Positions 1-8,916 of a stretch of 64,000 nucleotides of DNA are shown piece after piece; positions within the stretch are counted from its first letter, which is position 1; every line of letters begins with the position of its first letter. The position numbers were made by a program, and so were the translations under genes. This stretch comes from Pontibacter coccineus (GTDB taxonomy: Bacteria > Bacteroidota > Bacteroidia > Cytophagales > Hymenobacteraceae): assembly GCF_030546575.1 (NCBI RefSeq), contig NZ_JAUOTN010000008.1:1-64000 (forward strand), given 5' to 3'. The notes below the pieces were generated by a model. It worked only from the letters and a program-made list of their open reading frames with translations. It did no database searches and had not been told where the DNA came from.

Positions 1-282
1 AGAAGTTCGACGGGCAGGGAGCTTTTCTATTCCAGTTTGGTTCGGAGGGTTCGGGCGAGGGGCAGTTGTCACATCCTAATGGATTAACCGTAGATGGTCA
101 GGGGAATGTGTACGTGGCGGACAGATTTAACCACCGAGTGCAGAAGTTCGACGGGCAGGGAGCTTTTCTATTCCAGTTTGGTTCGGAGGGTTCGGGCGAG
201 GGGCAGTTGTCACATCCTTATGGCATAGCCGTAGATGGACAGGGGAATGTGTACGTGGCAGATCAATTTAATCACAGGGTAG
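1..282 (+). repeat. Tandem 141-bp NHL-coding repeat, two units visible
   Basis: Bases 1-141 and 142-282 are the same 47-codon unit. About the first 75 bases are identical between the units, after which scattered substitutions appear. The array probably continues upstream of the window. It encodes the NHL propeller blades of the overlapping CDS. Confidence 0.9.
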
Positions 283-1676
283 TTGTATTTGGGTTAATAA
301 ATGTTCAAAACACGGCACCCATATTGACTGTTATCGGAAATAAATTAGTAAATGAGCAATCATATCTAACATTCCAAGCTTCAGCCATAGATGACGATTT
401 ACCAAATAACTCACTTACTTACAGCTTGGCAGATCCAGAAACAGGTACCTATCCCACAGGCGCTTCTATCACTGAGACTGGCACTTTCAGTTGGACTTCC
501 ACCGAAGCACAGGGACCAGGCACTTTCCGCGTTAAAGTAGTCGTTTCGGATGGTGAGATGACGGATGAAGAAGAAATTGGGATACAAGTAAACGAAGTAA
601 ATGTAGCCCCTGTTTTAGCTAATATAGGCAACAAGCAGGTAGTTATGGATAGCAACCTTTCTTTCACAGTCTCTGCCATCGATTCTGATATTCCATCCCA
701 AAATCTTTCATATTCCACCTCACGACTGCCTGCAGGCGCTACATTCAATGCTTCAACCCGCACCTTCTCTTGGACGCCAAAGGTCAACCAAACTGGAGAT
801 TATACTATTACATTCCAAGTCTCTGACGGAGAATTTGCGGATAATGAAGTTGTGAATATTAAAGTAGTGAAATCTACTGCTTTGAAACCTAGTATTTCCT
901 CAATATCACCAACTTCTGGACCTATAGGGACGGTCATTACAATTTTGGGTAATAATTTAGGAAGTGGGGTGTTAGAAGTTAGGTTTAATGGATTAAATGC
1001 TGTTTTTAAACCAATTGATGAAACTACTGTTCGTGCTGTGGTACCAGAAAATGCAACATCAGGTAAGATAACAGTAATAACTTTCGATGGCAGTGCGACA
1101 AGCAAGCAGAACTTCACAGTGACTAGCTCTAATCCTACGCCAACAATCAGTAAGTTCTCGCCAAATTCAGGTGCTGTGGGTACTAGCGTGATTATAACCG
1201 GTACAAATTTTACAGGTGCTACAACAGTTGCTTTCAAAGGTACTTCTGCTACGTTCAATGTGCTAAGTAATACCTCCATCCGAGCTAACGTACCGCTAGG
1301 TGCAATAACGGGCCCCATCTCTGTAACCACGCCTGGAGGTACTGGAACTAGCAAACAGAACTTTAGAGTAACAGGTACGAGTACTACGGCTGCCTTGCAA
1401 GTATCCGAAATTACTGATGCTTTTTTCGAAACCTACCCGAACCCGTTCTCAGGTATAACGACAATAGCTTTCTCACTGGAGAATGGGGAAAGCTATACCT
1501 TGGAAGTATTTGATTTGCGGGGTGCTTTAGTGAGACGCGTGGCAACCGGCATAGCAGAAGCTAATAAACTTTATGAGTTTAGGCTGATAGCAGATGGTTT
1601 AGCCGAAGGTATTTACATAACACGCCTGACAACTCCGTCGAGAGTGCAGAGTATAAAGGCAGTTTTGAAACGATGA
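3..1676 (+). CDS. Secreted NHL-repeat / TIG protein with type IX secretion type A sorting domain (5' end cut by window)
   Basis: The frame is open from base 3, so the true start lies upstream; a TTG at 66 is not needed as a start. About 557 residues are visible. Residues 1-95 are NHL beta-propeller repeats (GNVYVAD..NHRV signature twice). Residues about 100-280 are two cadherin/He_PIG-like Ig folds, each opening with AP.L..IGN. Residues about 298-455 are two IPT/TIG domains (ISPTSGPIGT and FSPNSGAVGT). The last about 85 residues form a type A sorting domain (TYPNPFSGITTIAFSL, then FDLRG, ending in K..LKR). Known for the family: such proteins cross the outer membrane by type IX secretion and are surface-attached or released. 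The function is probably adhesion or ligand binding. No catalytic domain is visible in this part. Confidence 0.9.
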   Translation, partial: KFDGQGAFLFQFGSEGSGEGQLSHPNGLTVDGQGNVYVADRFNHRVQKFDGQGAFLFQFGSEGSGEGQLSHPYGIAVDGQGNVYVADQFNHRVVVFGLINVQNTAPILTVIGNKLVNEQSYLTFQASAIDDDLPNNSLTYSLADPETGTYPTGASITETGTFSWTSTEAQGPGTFRVKVVVSDGEMTDEEEIGIQVNEVNVAPVLANIGNKQVVMDSNLSFTVSAIDSDIPSQNLSYSTSRLPAGATFNASTRTFSWTPKVNQTGDYTITFQVSDGEFADNEVVNIKVVKSTALKPSISSISPTSGPIGTVITILGNNLGSGVLEVRFNGLNAVFKPIDETTVRAVVPENATSGKITVITFDGSATSKQNFTVTSSNPTPTISKFSPNSGAVGTSVIITGTNFTGATTVAFKGTSATFNVLSNTSIRANVPLGAITGPISVTTPGGTGTSKQNFRVTGTSTTAALQVSEITDAFFETYPNPFSGITTIAFSLENGESYTLEVFDLRGALVRRVATGIAEANKLYEFRLIADGLAEGIYITRLTTPSRVQSIKAVLKR

Positions 1677-1689
1677 AGTTCATAATAAA

Positions 1690-1727
1690 CATAGCTGGGC
1701 TATTCTGAAAAGGGAAGTCCAGCTATG
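1690..1727. terminator. Hairpin between convergent genes
   Basis: CATAGCTGG (1690-1698) and CCAGCTATG (1719-1727) form a perfect 9-bp stem with a 20-nt loop just after the stop of the NHL gene, followed by a weak T-rich run (attctatttt). It could end the plus-strand gene and, by position, also the convergent cls gene. Between here and 1899 there is only a piece of a dispersed CCCCCTT..AAGGGGG repeat. Confidence 0.5.
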
Positions 1728-1899
1728 ATTCTATTTTGCAGCTAAGTTTTGCTCACTTAATGAACACAGCCTTGTCCATTACCCCATAGGTGAATTCTCT
1801 CGCAAGTTTGTCATCACCCTGCCCCCTTCAAAGGGGGACTTTGAAAGTTACAACTTGGTAGGTACAGTTTCATAGGTATATGAATCGAGTGGCCCTGTG

Positions 1900-3372
1900 C
1901 TACAGCAACGGGGAAATCAGCTTAAATACTTTTTCGATCAGCTGTTTGTAAACCGGGCGGGCCTTCCATGCTGCGGCATCCAGTTTCCGGGCATGTTCCA
2001 GGTCCTGAAAGAAAGCGTCGCGCAGTTCTCCGGCAAATGCGGTATCGTACACCACGGCGTTCACTTCAAAATTCAGGTCAAAGCTGCGGAAGTCCAGGTT
2101 GGCGGTGCCCACCATCGACAGGTTCTGGTCTACCACCAAAGTTTTGGAATGGATGAATCCTTTCTCGTAGAGGTAGATATGCACGCCTACCTCCAGCAGG
2201 CTTTCATAATAGGAGCGGGCGGCGGCGTTTACGATAAACGAATCCGAGTTTTCAGGTACCAGCAGTTTCACCGTCACACCGCCCATGGCCGCAATCGAGA
2301 GCGCGTCCAGTATGCTTTCGCCAGGTATAAAGTAGGGCGTGGTGAGCAGGATCTCCTCCTTGGCCAAAGCAATCGCCTGCAGGATGGAGAACATGATGGT
2401 GGGCCTGGCGGAGTCGGGGCCGCTCGAAGCGATCTGCACCACGGTGTTGCCCGGCTTTGTGTCTGGTGGCAGAAAGTATTTCTTCTCCGGCTCCAGGTGT
2501 CGTTGGGAGGAAAAATTCCAGTCGGTAAAGAAGAGGTACTGCAGGTAAAAGGCGCCCGGTCCGTCGATGCGCAGGTGCGTGTCGCGCCAGTAGGTCTTTT
2601 CGGTCTGGTCGGGGTAATTGAGGTAGCTGTCGCTGATGTTGATGCCGCCTACAAAGGCTGTCGTACTATCCACTACAATGATCTTGCGGTGGTTGCGGTA
2701 ATTGAGCCGGTTGGCCAGCAACAGGAAATATACCTTGTGAAAAGGGTATACCTCCACGCCGGCGGCCTGCAGCTCTTTCCTGAATTTCCGGCGGATGGGC
2801 CGGCTGCCAAAGTCATCGTAGATCATCCGGACGATGACACCTTCCTTTGCTTTTTTTATCAGCAGCGCCTTGAGTTGGTTGCCTATGTGGTCATTCCCGA
2901 TGATGTAGTATTCGAGGTGGATGTGGTGCCGGGCTTTTTCAATGGCTTCAAACACCTCGGCAAACTTCTGCTCGCCGTTCAGCAGCAGTTTTACCTTATT
3001 GCCCGCGGTCAGGGGGCTGAGGTTATCCTGGAGCAGCAGGCGGGCCAGGGGCTTGTAATGCTGTACCTCTGCGCTGCTTTCCCTGAAATTTTGTTTGGAG
3101 GAGGAGATGATCTTGCGTTCGATCTGGTTCATGAGCTCCACATTTTGCAGCAGCTTTTTGGAGTACAGGCTCCGCTTGCGGTAGTTAATGCCAAACGAGA
3201 AATAGAACAGGATGCCGACTACCGGCAAAAAGATGACCAGCAACAGGTAGGCGAGCGTCTTGATCGAAGAGCGGGTGTCGTAAATGATGCGCAGGCACAC
3301 CAGGATAAGGAGACCCAGGTATAGCGTTTCTCCGATCAGAAGCCAGTTGATGTCAGAGAGCGCAAGTTGCAT
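1900..3372 (-). CDS. cls: Cardiolipin synthase (phospholipase D family)
   Basis: This 490-residue protein has two N-terminal membrane segments (about residues 10-30 and 37-58) followed by two PLD domains. Each has an HKD motif: HRKIIVVD near residue 231 and HSKTLVVD near residue 400, the second followed by the usual GTANLDFRS stretch. Known for the family: transfer of phosphatidyl groups between phosphatidylglycerol (or PE) molecules to make cardiolipin at the inner membrane. Length and order match bacterial ClsA-type enzymes. The long plus-strand ORF at 1897-3324 is its shadow. It is convergent with the NHL gene and separated from its upstream neighbour by about 140 bp. Confidence 0.95.
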   Translation of the reverse strand: MQLALSDINWLLIGETLYLGLLILVCLRIIYDTRSSIKTLAYLLLVIFLPVVGILFYFSFGINYRKRSLYSKKLLQNVELMNQIERKIISSSKQNFRESSAEVQHYKPLARLLLQDNLSPLTAGNKVKLLLNGEQKFAEVFEAIEKARHHIHLEYYIIGNDHIGNQLKALLIKKAKEGVIVRMIYDDFGSRPIRRKFRKELQAAGVEVYPFHKVYFLLLANRLNYRNHRKIIVVDSTTAFVGGINISDSYLNYPDQTEKTYWRDTHLRIDGPGAFYLQYLFFTDWNFSSQRHLEPEKKYFLPPDTKPGNTVVQIASSGPDSARPTIMFSILQAIALAKEEILLTTPYFIPGESILDALSIAAMGGVTVKLLVPENSDSFIVNAAARSYYESLLEVGVHIYLYEKGFIHSKTLVVDQNLSMVGTANLDFRSFDLNFEVNAVVYDTAFAGELRDAFFQDLEHARKLDAAAWKARPVYKQLIEKVFKLISPLL

Positions 3373-3513
3373 GCAAAGCCGGTTTTAGATCGTATAAGGG
3401 AAAGACCCGGTACTGCTACCCAGGGCCGTTGCGCTTACCAATGGTCAGCAACAAAAATGCCTGACAGCAAACTGCGCCAGGCTCTCTAGAAATGTGGGAT
3501 GTGCAATAACCAG

Positions 3514-3780
3514 CTACAGCTGTAATTCCGGGGCATCTGCCTGCGTGGATGAGACCAGTTTCCGCAACTTGCCTATTCCACTGGCATCAATCTCTTCGCC
3601 TTCACCGCAGACAGTACGCAGCTCGTTAATGATGGCAGGCTCACTGATGAACATACGGTCTCTGTACAGTCCGCCTTTAAAAAAGCGGCAATAGAGGCGC
3701 TCATCACTGATAAATGTAAGCACTATTAGATCGCATTCGCAGGACTCGAGTTTTTGTAAAAACTCAGAAAATTCTCTCAT
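3514..3780 (-). CDS. Small hypothetical protein, 88 residues
   Basis: I do not recognise this family. The protein is acidic and soluble-looking, with no signal peptide or membrane segment. It contains two Cys close together near the N-terminus (ESCEC) and one in the middle (TVCGEGEE). It stands alone, with a good -7 promoter element 49 bp upstream of its ATG and intergenic sequence on both sides, which supports it as a real, separately transcribed gene. The opposite-strand ORF at 3494-3694 is less credible. Confidence 0.6.
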   Translation of the reverse strand: MREFSEFLQKLESCECDLIVLTFISDERLYCRFFKGGLYRDRMFISEPAIINELRTVCGEGEEIDASGIGKLRKLVSSTQADAPELQL

Positions 3781-3828
3781 GCCTTCAAGTTGGTAAGATG
3801 GTAATTAGGGGTTAAACGGAATTCAAAC

Positions 3829-3836
3829 CAAAAATA
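3829..3836 (-). promoter_or_regulatory. Bacteroidota -7 promoter element TATTTTTG
   Basis: Read on the minus strand this is TATTTTTG, a perfect match to the TAnnTTTG -7 consensus known for Bacteroidota sigma-ABfr promoters. It lies 49 bp upstream of the 88-residue gene in an AT-rich stretch. No clean TTG -33 element is visible. Confidence 0.5.
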
Positions 3837-3935
3837 CTAATACGTTTAAAAGTTAAATTATAAACCTGTTAAGTAAAGGTAATTAGCTGGTATAGCAAAC
3901 AGCAGCATTTTAAAACAGGATAATTTGCTGTTTTC

Positions 3936-4895
3936 CTACTCCTGGCTGATCAGCAGCATTAGGTAAGCCACATAGAGGAGCAGGAACACCATGCCCTCCC
4001 CACGTGACAGCTGACGGCCTTTGCCAACGAAAATAAAGATGAATAACAGCAGGCTGGCCCCGATGTTCATGAAAATATCTGTGTAGGAAGCCGGGTTTAC
4101 CGGCACCGGCGCAACCACTGTAGAAATCCCCAGGATAAAGAAGATGTTGAAGATATTGGAGCCCACCACGTTTCCGATGGCGATGTCCACGTTGCGTTTG
4201 CGTACCGCCACGACCGAGGTGGCCAGTTCCGGGAGCGAGGTACCGATCGAGACGATGGTCAGGCCGATGATGCGCTCAGAAAGTCCAAAGGCAGCTGCTA
4301 TGTTCACGGCGCCTGTCACGATCAGCCTGCCACCCAGCACCAGGCCGGCCAGTCCCAGCACAATAAAGAGCACCGACTTTAAGTAAGTATAATCCTTGGT
4401 TTCCGTTTCTTCGTCGTCTGCGTTTCCGCCGAGGCCGATCACTACGTTGTAGACCAGGAAGATGGCGAAAAAGAGCAGCAGGATAAGCCCGTCGGAGCGG
4501 GTGATGACATTGCTTGCAGCACCATCCAGTGTTATATCGCTGGCTATAAAGAGCACGACCACAGCAGCCAGAACGCTAAGCGGTATTTCGAGCCAGGTAG
4601 TGTTGCGTTTGACTGTGAGCGGGAAGATAAGGGCACAGATCCCCAGAATAGCCAGCCCGTTGAAAAGGTTACTCCCGATGACGTTGCCCATCACCATGTC
4701 CGTGTTTTTGTTGATGGCCGCAAACACGTTCACCACCAGTTCGGGAGCCGAGGTGCCAAAGGCGACAATGGTTAGACCGATCACAATGTTTGGAACGCCC
4801 AGTCTCTTGGCGAGGGCGGAAGCAGCGTCAACCAGTTTGTCGGCCCCGAAAATAAGGGCGGCGAAGCCGGCTAGGAGAAGGAGAATATTTAGCAT
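3936..4895 (-). CDS. yrbG: Calcium/sodium antiporter, YrbG-like (CaCA family)
   Basis: The 319-residue integral membrane protein has about ten hydrophobic segments arranged as two inverted homologous halves. The alpha-repeat signatures are visible in both: GTSAPELVV with GNVIGSN near residues 48-80, and GTSLPELATS with GNVVGSN near residues 217-250. Known for the family: exchange of Na+ (or K+) for Ca2+ across the inner membrane. The middle acidic linker (DDEETET, about residues 160-167) separates the halves. It is followed 60 bp later by a small membrane protein gene on the same strand, possibly co-transcribed. Confidence 0.9.
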   Translation of the reverse strand: MLNILLLLAGFAALIFGADKLVDAASALAKRLGVPNIVIGLTIVAFGTSAPELVVNVFAAINKNTDMVMGNVIGSNLFNGLAILGICALIFPLTVKRNTTWLEIPLSVLAAVVVLFIASDITLDGAASNVITRSDGLILLLFFAIFLVYNVVIGLGGNADDEETETKDYTYLKSVLFIVLGLAGLVLGGRLIVTGAVNIAAAFGLSERIIGLTIVSIGTSLPELATSVVAVRKRNVDIAIGNVVGSNIFNIFFILGISTVVAPVPVNPASYTDIFMNIGASLLLFIFIFVGKGRQLSRGEGMVFLLLYVAYLMLLISQE

Positions 4896-4957
4896 GTAAG
4901 GATCATTTTACCTGAATCGCCGACCGGAAACGGTTTGCGTTACGATTTAACGTAAAT

Positions 4958-5425
4958 CTACGGGAAAGTTTTCAATCCCACGTTTCCCAGGTACGATCCG
5001 CCAGCCATGATCAGGCACGAAATGATTACCCCGATGCTGACAGCCATAAAGGCTTTGTAACGTTCTATTTTAAGCACGTAGGCGGCAATAGTGCCCATGT
5101 AAGCGCCTGTGCCGGGCAGCGGGATCATCACAAAAACCATCAGTCCCCAGAAGCCATACTTCTGTATGTCGGCCCCTACGCCTTTCTTGGCCCTTCTGCC
5201 CAGCTTGATCACCCCTTTTTTGTAGATGCGGTTTGGCCAGAGTTTTTTGCTGAACGATTCGATCAGCCAGGCCAGCAAAGGGAAAATAAGCAGGTTGCCG
5301 ACAAGGCCCACCACAAAGGCCCAGAAAACGGGCATGTCATTGAGCACGGCGTACGGAATGCCCGCCCGCGCCTCGCCAAAAGGGGAGATGCTGAGCAGGA
5401 AGGTATAAATCAGTATTTCAATCAT
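4958..5425 (-). CDS. Small multidrug-export-family membrane protein (PF06695-like)
   Basis: The 155-residue membrane protein has the typical start of the family: a hydrophobic helix, then the conserved SPFGEARAGIPYA region, a second helix pair, a basic cytoplasmic loop (about residues 62-85), and the PLPGTGAYMG motif near residue 103. The family is named 'small multidrug export protein' from early work, but the substrate is poorly established, so the name should be treated as a family label. It lies upstream of yrbG on the same strand. Confidence 0.8.
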   Translation of the reverse strand: MIEILIYTFLLSISPFGEARAGIPYAVLNDMPVFWAFVVGLVGNLLIFPLLAWLIESFSKKLWPNRIYKKGVIKLGRRAKKGVGADIQKYGFWGLMVFVMIPLPGTGAYMGTIAAYVLKIERYKAFMAVSIGVIISCLIMAGGSYLGNVGLKTFP

Positions 5426-5627
5426 GGTAAGTATTTGCGTATTTCTTCTTGAGTATCAAGTAGCACGATCTTTTTTAGTAGAGCAATTTGGTCGCACGAG
5501 CACCAAGTGCCTGTTTTTAAATCTTTGCCTGGCAAGGCCCTGCCATTCAAACACTTCTTTGTCGTAATCTTATCTGTTCGATTTCAGGCTGCGAAATTTA
5601 AACGAGCGCTGCTATTCAGAAAGTGAT

Positions 5628-5677
5628 GAAGCGAAGCGACCCGGCCGGCTTTTCGGCTAACAGGACTGCTTCGCTTC
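5628..5677. terminator. Hairpin downstream of the dicarboxylate symporter
   Basis: GAAGCGAAGC (5628-5637) pairs with GCTTCGCTTC (5668-5677), with a further AGCCG/CGGCT pairing inside the loop. It lies just after the stop of the symporter gene (minus strand). There is no U-tract, so it may be an RNA-stabilising hairpin rather than an intrinsic terminator. Confidence 0.4.
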
Positions 5678-5702
5678 AACAAAGATCGCTTAGCAAAAGG
5701 CG

Positions 5703-7133
5703 TTAAGCGGAAACGGGTTTTTCTTCTTGTTGTACCTGCAGCTCCGGGTTCGTTGTCTCCACCAGGCCTACTTCCGGCTGCGGATCGAACTCGCCTTCCC
5801 AACGCGCCACTACGGCGGTGGCCAGGCAGTTACCGGTCACGTTGATGGAGGTGCGGGCCATGTCCATGAGCTCGTCTATACCCAGGATGGCAAACAGCGG
5901 CCACACCGGTAGGTTGAACGAAGCGACCGTACCCAGCAGGATCACGAGCGAGGCACGCGGTACACCGGCTACGCCCTTGCTGGTCAGCATCAGGGTAAAC
6001 ACCATCAGCAACTGCTGCTCCCAGCTCAGGTCGATGCCGGCGGCCTGGGCCACAAACACAGCGGCCAGCGCCAGGTATAGCGTGGTGCCGTCGAGGTTAA
6101 AGCTGTAGCCGGTCGGCATTACGAAGGCCACAATGCGGCGCGGAACGCCCAGCTTTTCCATTTCTTCCATAGCACGCGGCAGCGCCGCCTCCGAACTGGT
6201 AGTAGCAAAGGCAATGGACACCGGACCGGAAATGGCCTTCAGGAAACGCACGATCGGAACGCGGGCAATAAGCGCGATTGGCAGGAGCACCAGCAGCACA
6301 AAGGCCAGCAGCGCCACGTAGAGCGTAGCCAGCAACTGGAACAGGTTCACCAGAATGCCAAAGCCCATGTGCCCCACGGTATAGGCAATAGCGGCACCCA
6401 CACCCACTGGGGCGAAGTACATGATGATGTTGGTGAACTTGAACATGGTCTCAGAAAGGCTCTCGCAGAAGTCGAGCATCGGCTTGCGCTTCTTCTCCGT
6501 CACCATGGCCAGGCCGATGGCAAAAATCACACTGAACACCACGATTTGCAGCACCTGCCCTTCGGCCACTGACTTGGCAATGTTCTCCGGGAACACATGC
6601 AGGATGATGTCGGACCAGGTCTGCTTGACAGGTGCCTGAATTTCCTCAGTCGCCGCTATACCTGTCATGTCGATGCCTTCGCCTGCCTTGCTGATGTTGA
6701 TGGCAGCCAGACCGATGAACAGGGCGAGCGTGGTCACCACCTCAAAGTAGAGGAGCGCCTTCCAGCCCATGCTGCCGATCTGCTTCAGATTGGCGTGGCC
6801 CGCTATACCTACTACCAGCGTGGCGAAGATAAGGGGCGCGATGATCGTTTTGATCAGCTTCAAAAACACCTTGCTCAGCACGTTCAGGTTTTGTGCCACC
6901 TGCGGGAAATCATAACCGATCTGAGCGCCAATTACCATACTGATCAGGATCCAGGTGGTGAGGGAGCGTTTTTGGAGTCCGTAAAGCACCAGCACGCCCG
7001 TACCAGCCCAACGGATGGCGGTGAGGACCTCGGAGGGCAAGGCAATCACTTCATATTGCTGCAGTACCGTCAGTAAGGCGGCAATGCTGATGCTGATCAG
7101 GGTAAAAAGTGGCAGTATGGCCTTCTTGTTCAT
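5703..7133 (-). CDS. Dicarboxylate/amino acid:cation symporter (DAACS family)
   Basis: The 476-residue protein has eight or more membrane segments. It carries the family's reentrant-loop signatures: the serine-rich ATTSSEAALPRAMEEM near residue 315 and the MPTGYSFNLDGTTLY cation/substrate motif near residue 340. Known for the family (GltP/GltT/DctA): Na+ or H+ coupled uptake of glutamate, aspartate or C4-dicarboxylates. The exact substrate cannot be told from reading. The C-terminal 40 residues are a polar tail. The gene stands alone on the minus strand between two intergenic gaps. Confidence 0.9.
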   Translation of the reverse strand: MNKKAILPLFTLISISIAALLTVLQQYEVIALPSEVLTAIRWAGTGVLVLYGLQKRSLTTWILISMVIGAQIGYDFPQVAQNLNVLSKVFLKLIKTIIAPLIFATLVVGIAGHANLKQIGSMGWKALLYFEVVTTLALFIGLAAINISKAGEGIDMTGIAATEEIQAPVKQTWSDIILHVFPENIAKSVAEGQVLQIVVFSVIFAIGLAMVTEKKRKPMLDFCESLSETMFKFTNIIMYFAPVGVGAAIAYTVGHMGFGILVNLFQLLATLYVALLAFVLLVLLPIALIARVPIVRFLKAISGPVSIAFATTSSEAALPRAMEEMEKLGVPRRIVAFVMPTGYSFNLDGTTLYLALAAVFVAQAAGIDLSWEQQLLMVFTLMLTSKGVAGVPRASLVILLGTVASFNLPVWPLFAILGIDELMDMARTSINVTGNCLATAVVARWEGEFDPQPEVGLVETTNPELQVQQEEKPVSA

Positions 7134-7163
7134 AAAATAAATCGTCTAAAGCTTTTGTGTTTA

Positions 7164-7823
7164 TTAACTCTGCGAGGTTTTTCTCTTCGACAGCCAGCCT
7201 TTGATGGCGGCAATGATAGGAGGGGTGATGGAAAGCACGATGATGGCCAGGATAAGCAGGGAGAAATGTCGCTTGACGGCCGGCAGGTTACCGAACAGGT
7301 AGCCGATCATCATAAAGAACACGACCCATACCAGGGCCCCTATCACGTTGAAGCTAAAGAAGCGCTTGTAATTCATCTTGGCTATACCTGCCACAAAGGG
7401 GGCGAAGGTGCGGACGATGGGCACAAAACGCGCATAAATGATGGTGAGTCCGCCATACTTTTCGTAAAATTTCTGCGTCTGGTCTATGTGCGAGCGTCGC
7501 ATGAACCAGAAGTCGCGCAGGTAGATGCGGCTGCCGATCCTGCTCCCTACATAATAGTTGAACGAGTCGCCCAGAATGGCTGCAGCAACCAGCAGCACCA
7601 TCAGCAGCACCAGGTTAAGGCCCGATGCAGGGATGGCCGCCAGCGCGCCGAGCGCAAAAAGCAGCGAGTCGCCCGGCAGGAAAGGAGTAACGACCAGGCC
7701 CGTCTCACAGAACACGATCACGAACAAGATGAAATAAATCCACTGCTCGTACTCCTGCACCAGTTCAACCAGATGCTTGTCAATATGGAGCACGAAGTCT
7801 ATTAAATAATAAATGAAATCCAT
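7164..7823 (-). CDS. DedA family membrane protein (VTT/SNARE-associated domain)
   Basis: The 219-residue membrane protein has the DedA core: FCETGLVVTPFLPGDSLLF near residue 38, then GSRIYLRDF, and the FARFVPIVRTFAPFVAG-type motif with its conserved arginines near residue 130. Known for the family: flippase-like roles in lipid carrier recycling and maintenance of proton motive force. It is 35 bp downstream of tatA on the same strand, so the two are probably one transcript. Confidence 0.9.
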   Translation of the reverse strand: MDFIYYLIDFVLHIDKHLVELVQEYEQWIYFILFVIVFCETGLVVTPFLPGDSLLFALGALAAIPASGLNLVLLMVLLVAAAILGDSFNYYVGSRIGSRIYLRDFWFMRRSHIDQTQKFYEKYGGLTIIYARFVPIVRTFAPFVAGIAKMNYKRFFSFNVIGALVWVVFFMMIGYLFGNLPAVKRHFSLLILAIIVLSITPPIIAAIKGWLSKRKTSQS

Positions 7824-7858
7824 TGGGTAAGTTATGCGGTTTGTGCCCGATCAGCCTG

Positions 7859-8071
7859 CTATTTCTTTTCGTCGGTGTTTTGTACTGATTTGTCGAGCTC
7901 ACTCTTGATCTCATTGGTGGCGTCCTTGAACTCGCGTATGCCGCGGCCCAGTCCGCGTGCCAGTTCAGGTATGCGTTTGGCGCCAAACAATAGCAGGAAG
8001 GCGAAAATGATGAGGACCACTTCAGATCCTCCGAGGCCACCTATAAAAGCGAAAATTCCAATGCTGTTCAT
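7859..8071 (-). CDS. tatA: Sec-independent translocase subunit TatA/E
   Basis: The 70-residue protein has the canonical TatA layout: one N-terminal membrane helix, the hinge FGAKRIPELARGLG, an amphipathic helix (REFKDATNEIKSEL) and a short charged tail. Known for the family: it forms the pore component of the twin-arginine pathway for folded proteins. No tatC is nearby. It lies upstream of the DedA gene with 35 bp spacing. Confidence 0.95.
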   Translation of the reverse strand: MNSIGIFAFIGGLGGSEVVLIIFAFLLLFGAKRIPELARGLGRGIREFKDATNEIKSELDKSVQNTDEKK

Positions 8072-8323
8072 TTTGAATTGAATTAAAGTCAGTTTAAAAA
8101 AGAAGAATTAAAGGTCCCCTTACCGTTAGGGCGGCTACGGGGGAGTAGCCGAAGTAAAATCGGGCTACAAAAACTGCCTTGCACATGCTGGCAGCCAGGA
8201 TGGATCCGGAAATCAGGATGAAACAGGCCGTGTGTTAGCGCCGGCTATACCTGCGATTGCCAGGCGAAGCAGTTTGCCCAGTGCCGGAGCATTTTTCATC
8301 TGATAGAGGAGGTGCGCCGCAGT

Positions 8324-8710
8324 CTAAGGAGCCTGGGGCTGATTGGAGGTGTAGAAAAACTGACAAAAAAAGTTATCGCCGGGCGCCCGTGAGGCGTAGC
8401 GCGGGATCGCCTGGTGACCGGTGAACCGTATGTGATTGGCTTTTGAGACCGTGGCCGCGGGCTGCAGGTTTATACTGAGGGTATTGTTGGTGCCCTCCTG
8501 GGCCAGGTATAGCTGCCCGCACTGCAGACTGGTTTTACTGGTGTCGCTGTTGGCGTCATTCCCCTGAGCTATACCGGTGGTATAGCGCTGCGCCACTTGT
8601 ACCGTATCATGGGCATACGCTGCAGTGCCATGGAGCATAACAGCCCAAAGCAGAGCGAGCGACATGATCAAATGCCTCAGAAAGCGGTATTTAGGCAGAG
8701 TCAGGGCCAT
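8324..8710 (-). CDS. Exported hypothetical protein
   Basis: I do not recognise this family. From the ATG at 8710 the product is 128 residues with a likely Sec signal peptide: a basic n-region (KYRFLRH), a hydrophobic core, and cleavage after AAYA. The mature part is polar, rich in Asn/Thr/Gln, and has two Cys. A longer start at 8740 exists, but it lies upstream of a -7-like TATATTTG at 8727-8720 (minus), so the shorter start is preferred. The stretch 8072-8323 before tatA contains no recognisable gene. Confidence 0.5.
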   Translation of the reverse strand: MALTLPKYRFLRHLIMSLALLWAVMLHGTAAYAHDTVQVAQRYTTGIAQGNDANSDTSKTSLQCGQLYLAQEGTNNTLSINLQPAATVSKANHIRFTGHQAIPRYASRAPGDNFFCQFFYTSNQPQAP

Positions 8711-8916
8711 AAGCCATCGCAAATATAACACAAATTGCAAGTAAGTGAGTGATCTGTAGATTAAATTTGCAGGCTTCGCAGAAACTGTATTTGGGCGCTT
8801 TGTCAGACGCAGGCAAATCAGCCATCCGGAAGTTGGTTTGCCCTGTGAGACAGATGGTTGCTACGGGGAAGGATGCAACTAGCTGAGGCCGCATTTCATA
8901 ACGGGTAGGGTAGGGC

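Noticed and set aside
1897..3324. 475-residue plus-strand ORF
   Set aside because: It is the antisense shadow of the cardiolipin synthase gene, which has both HKD motifs and membrane helices; the plus-strand product has no domain sense.
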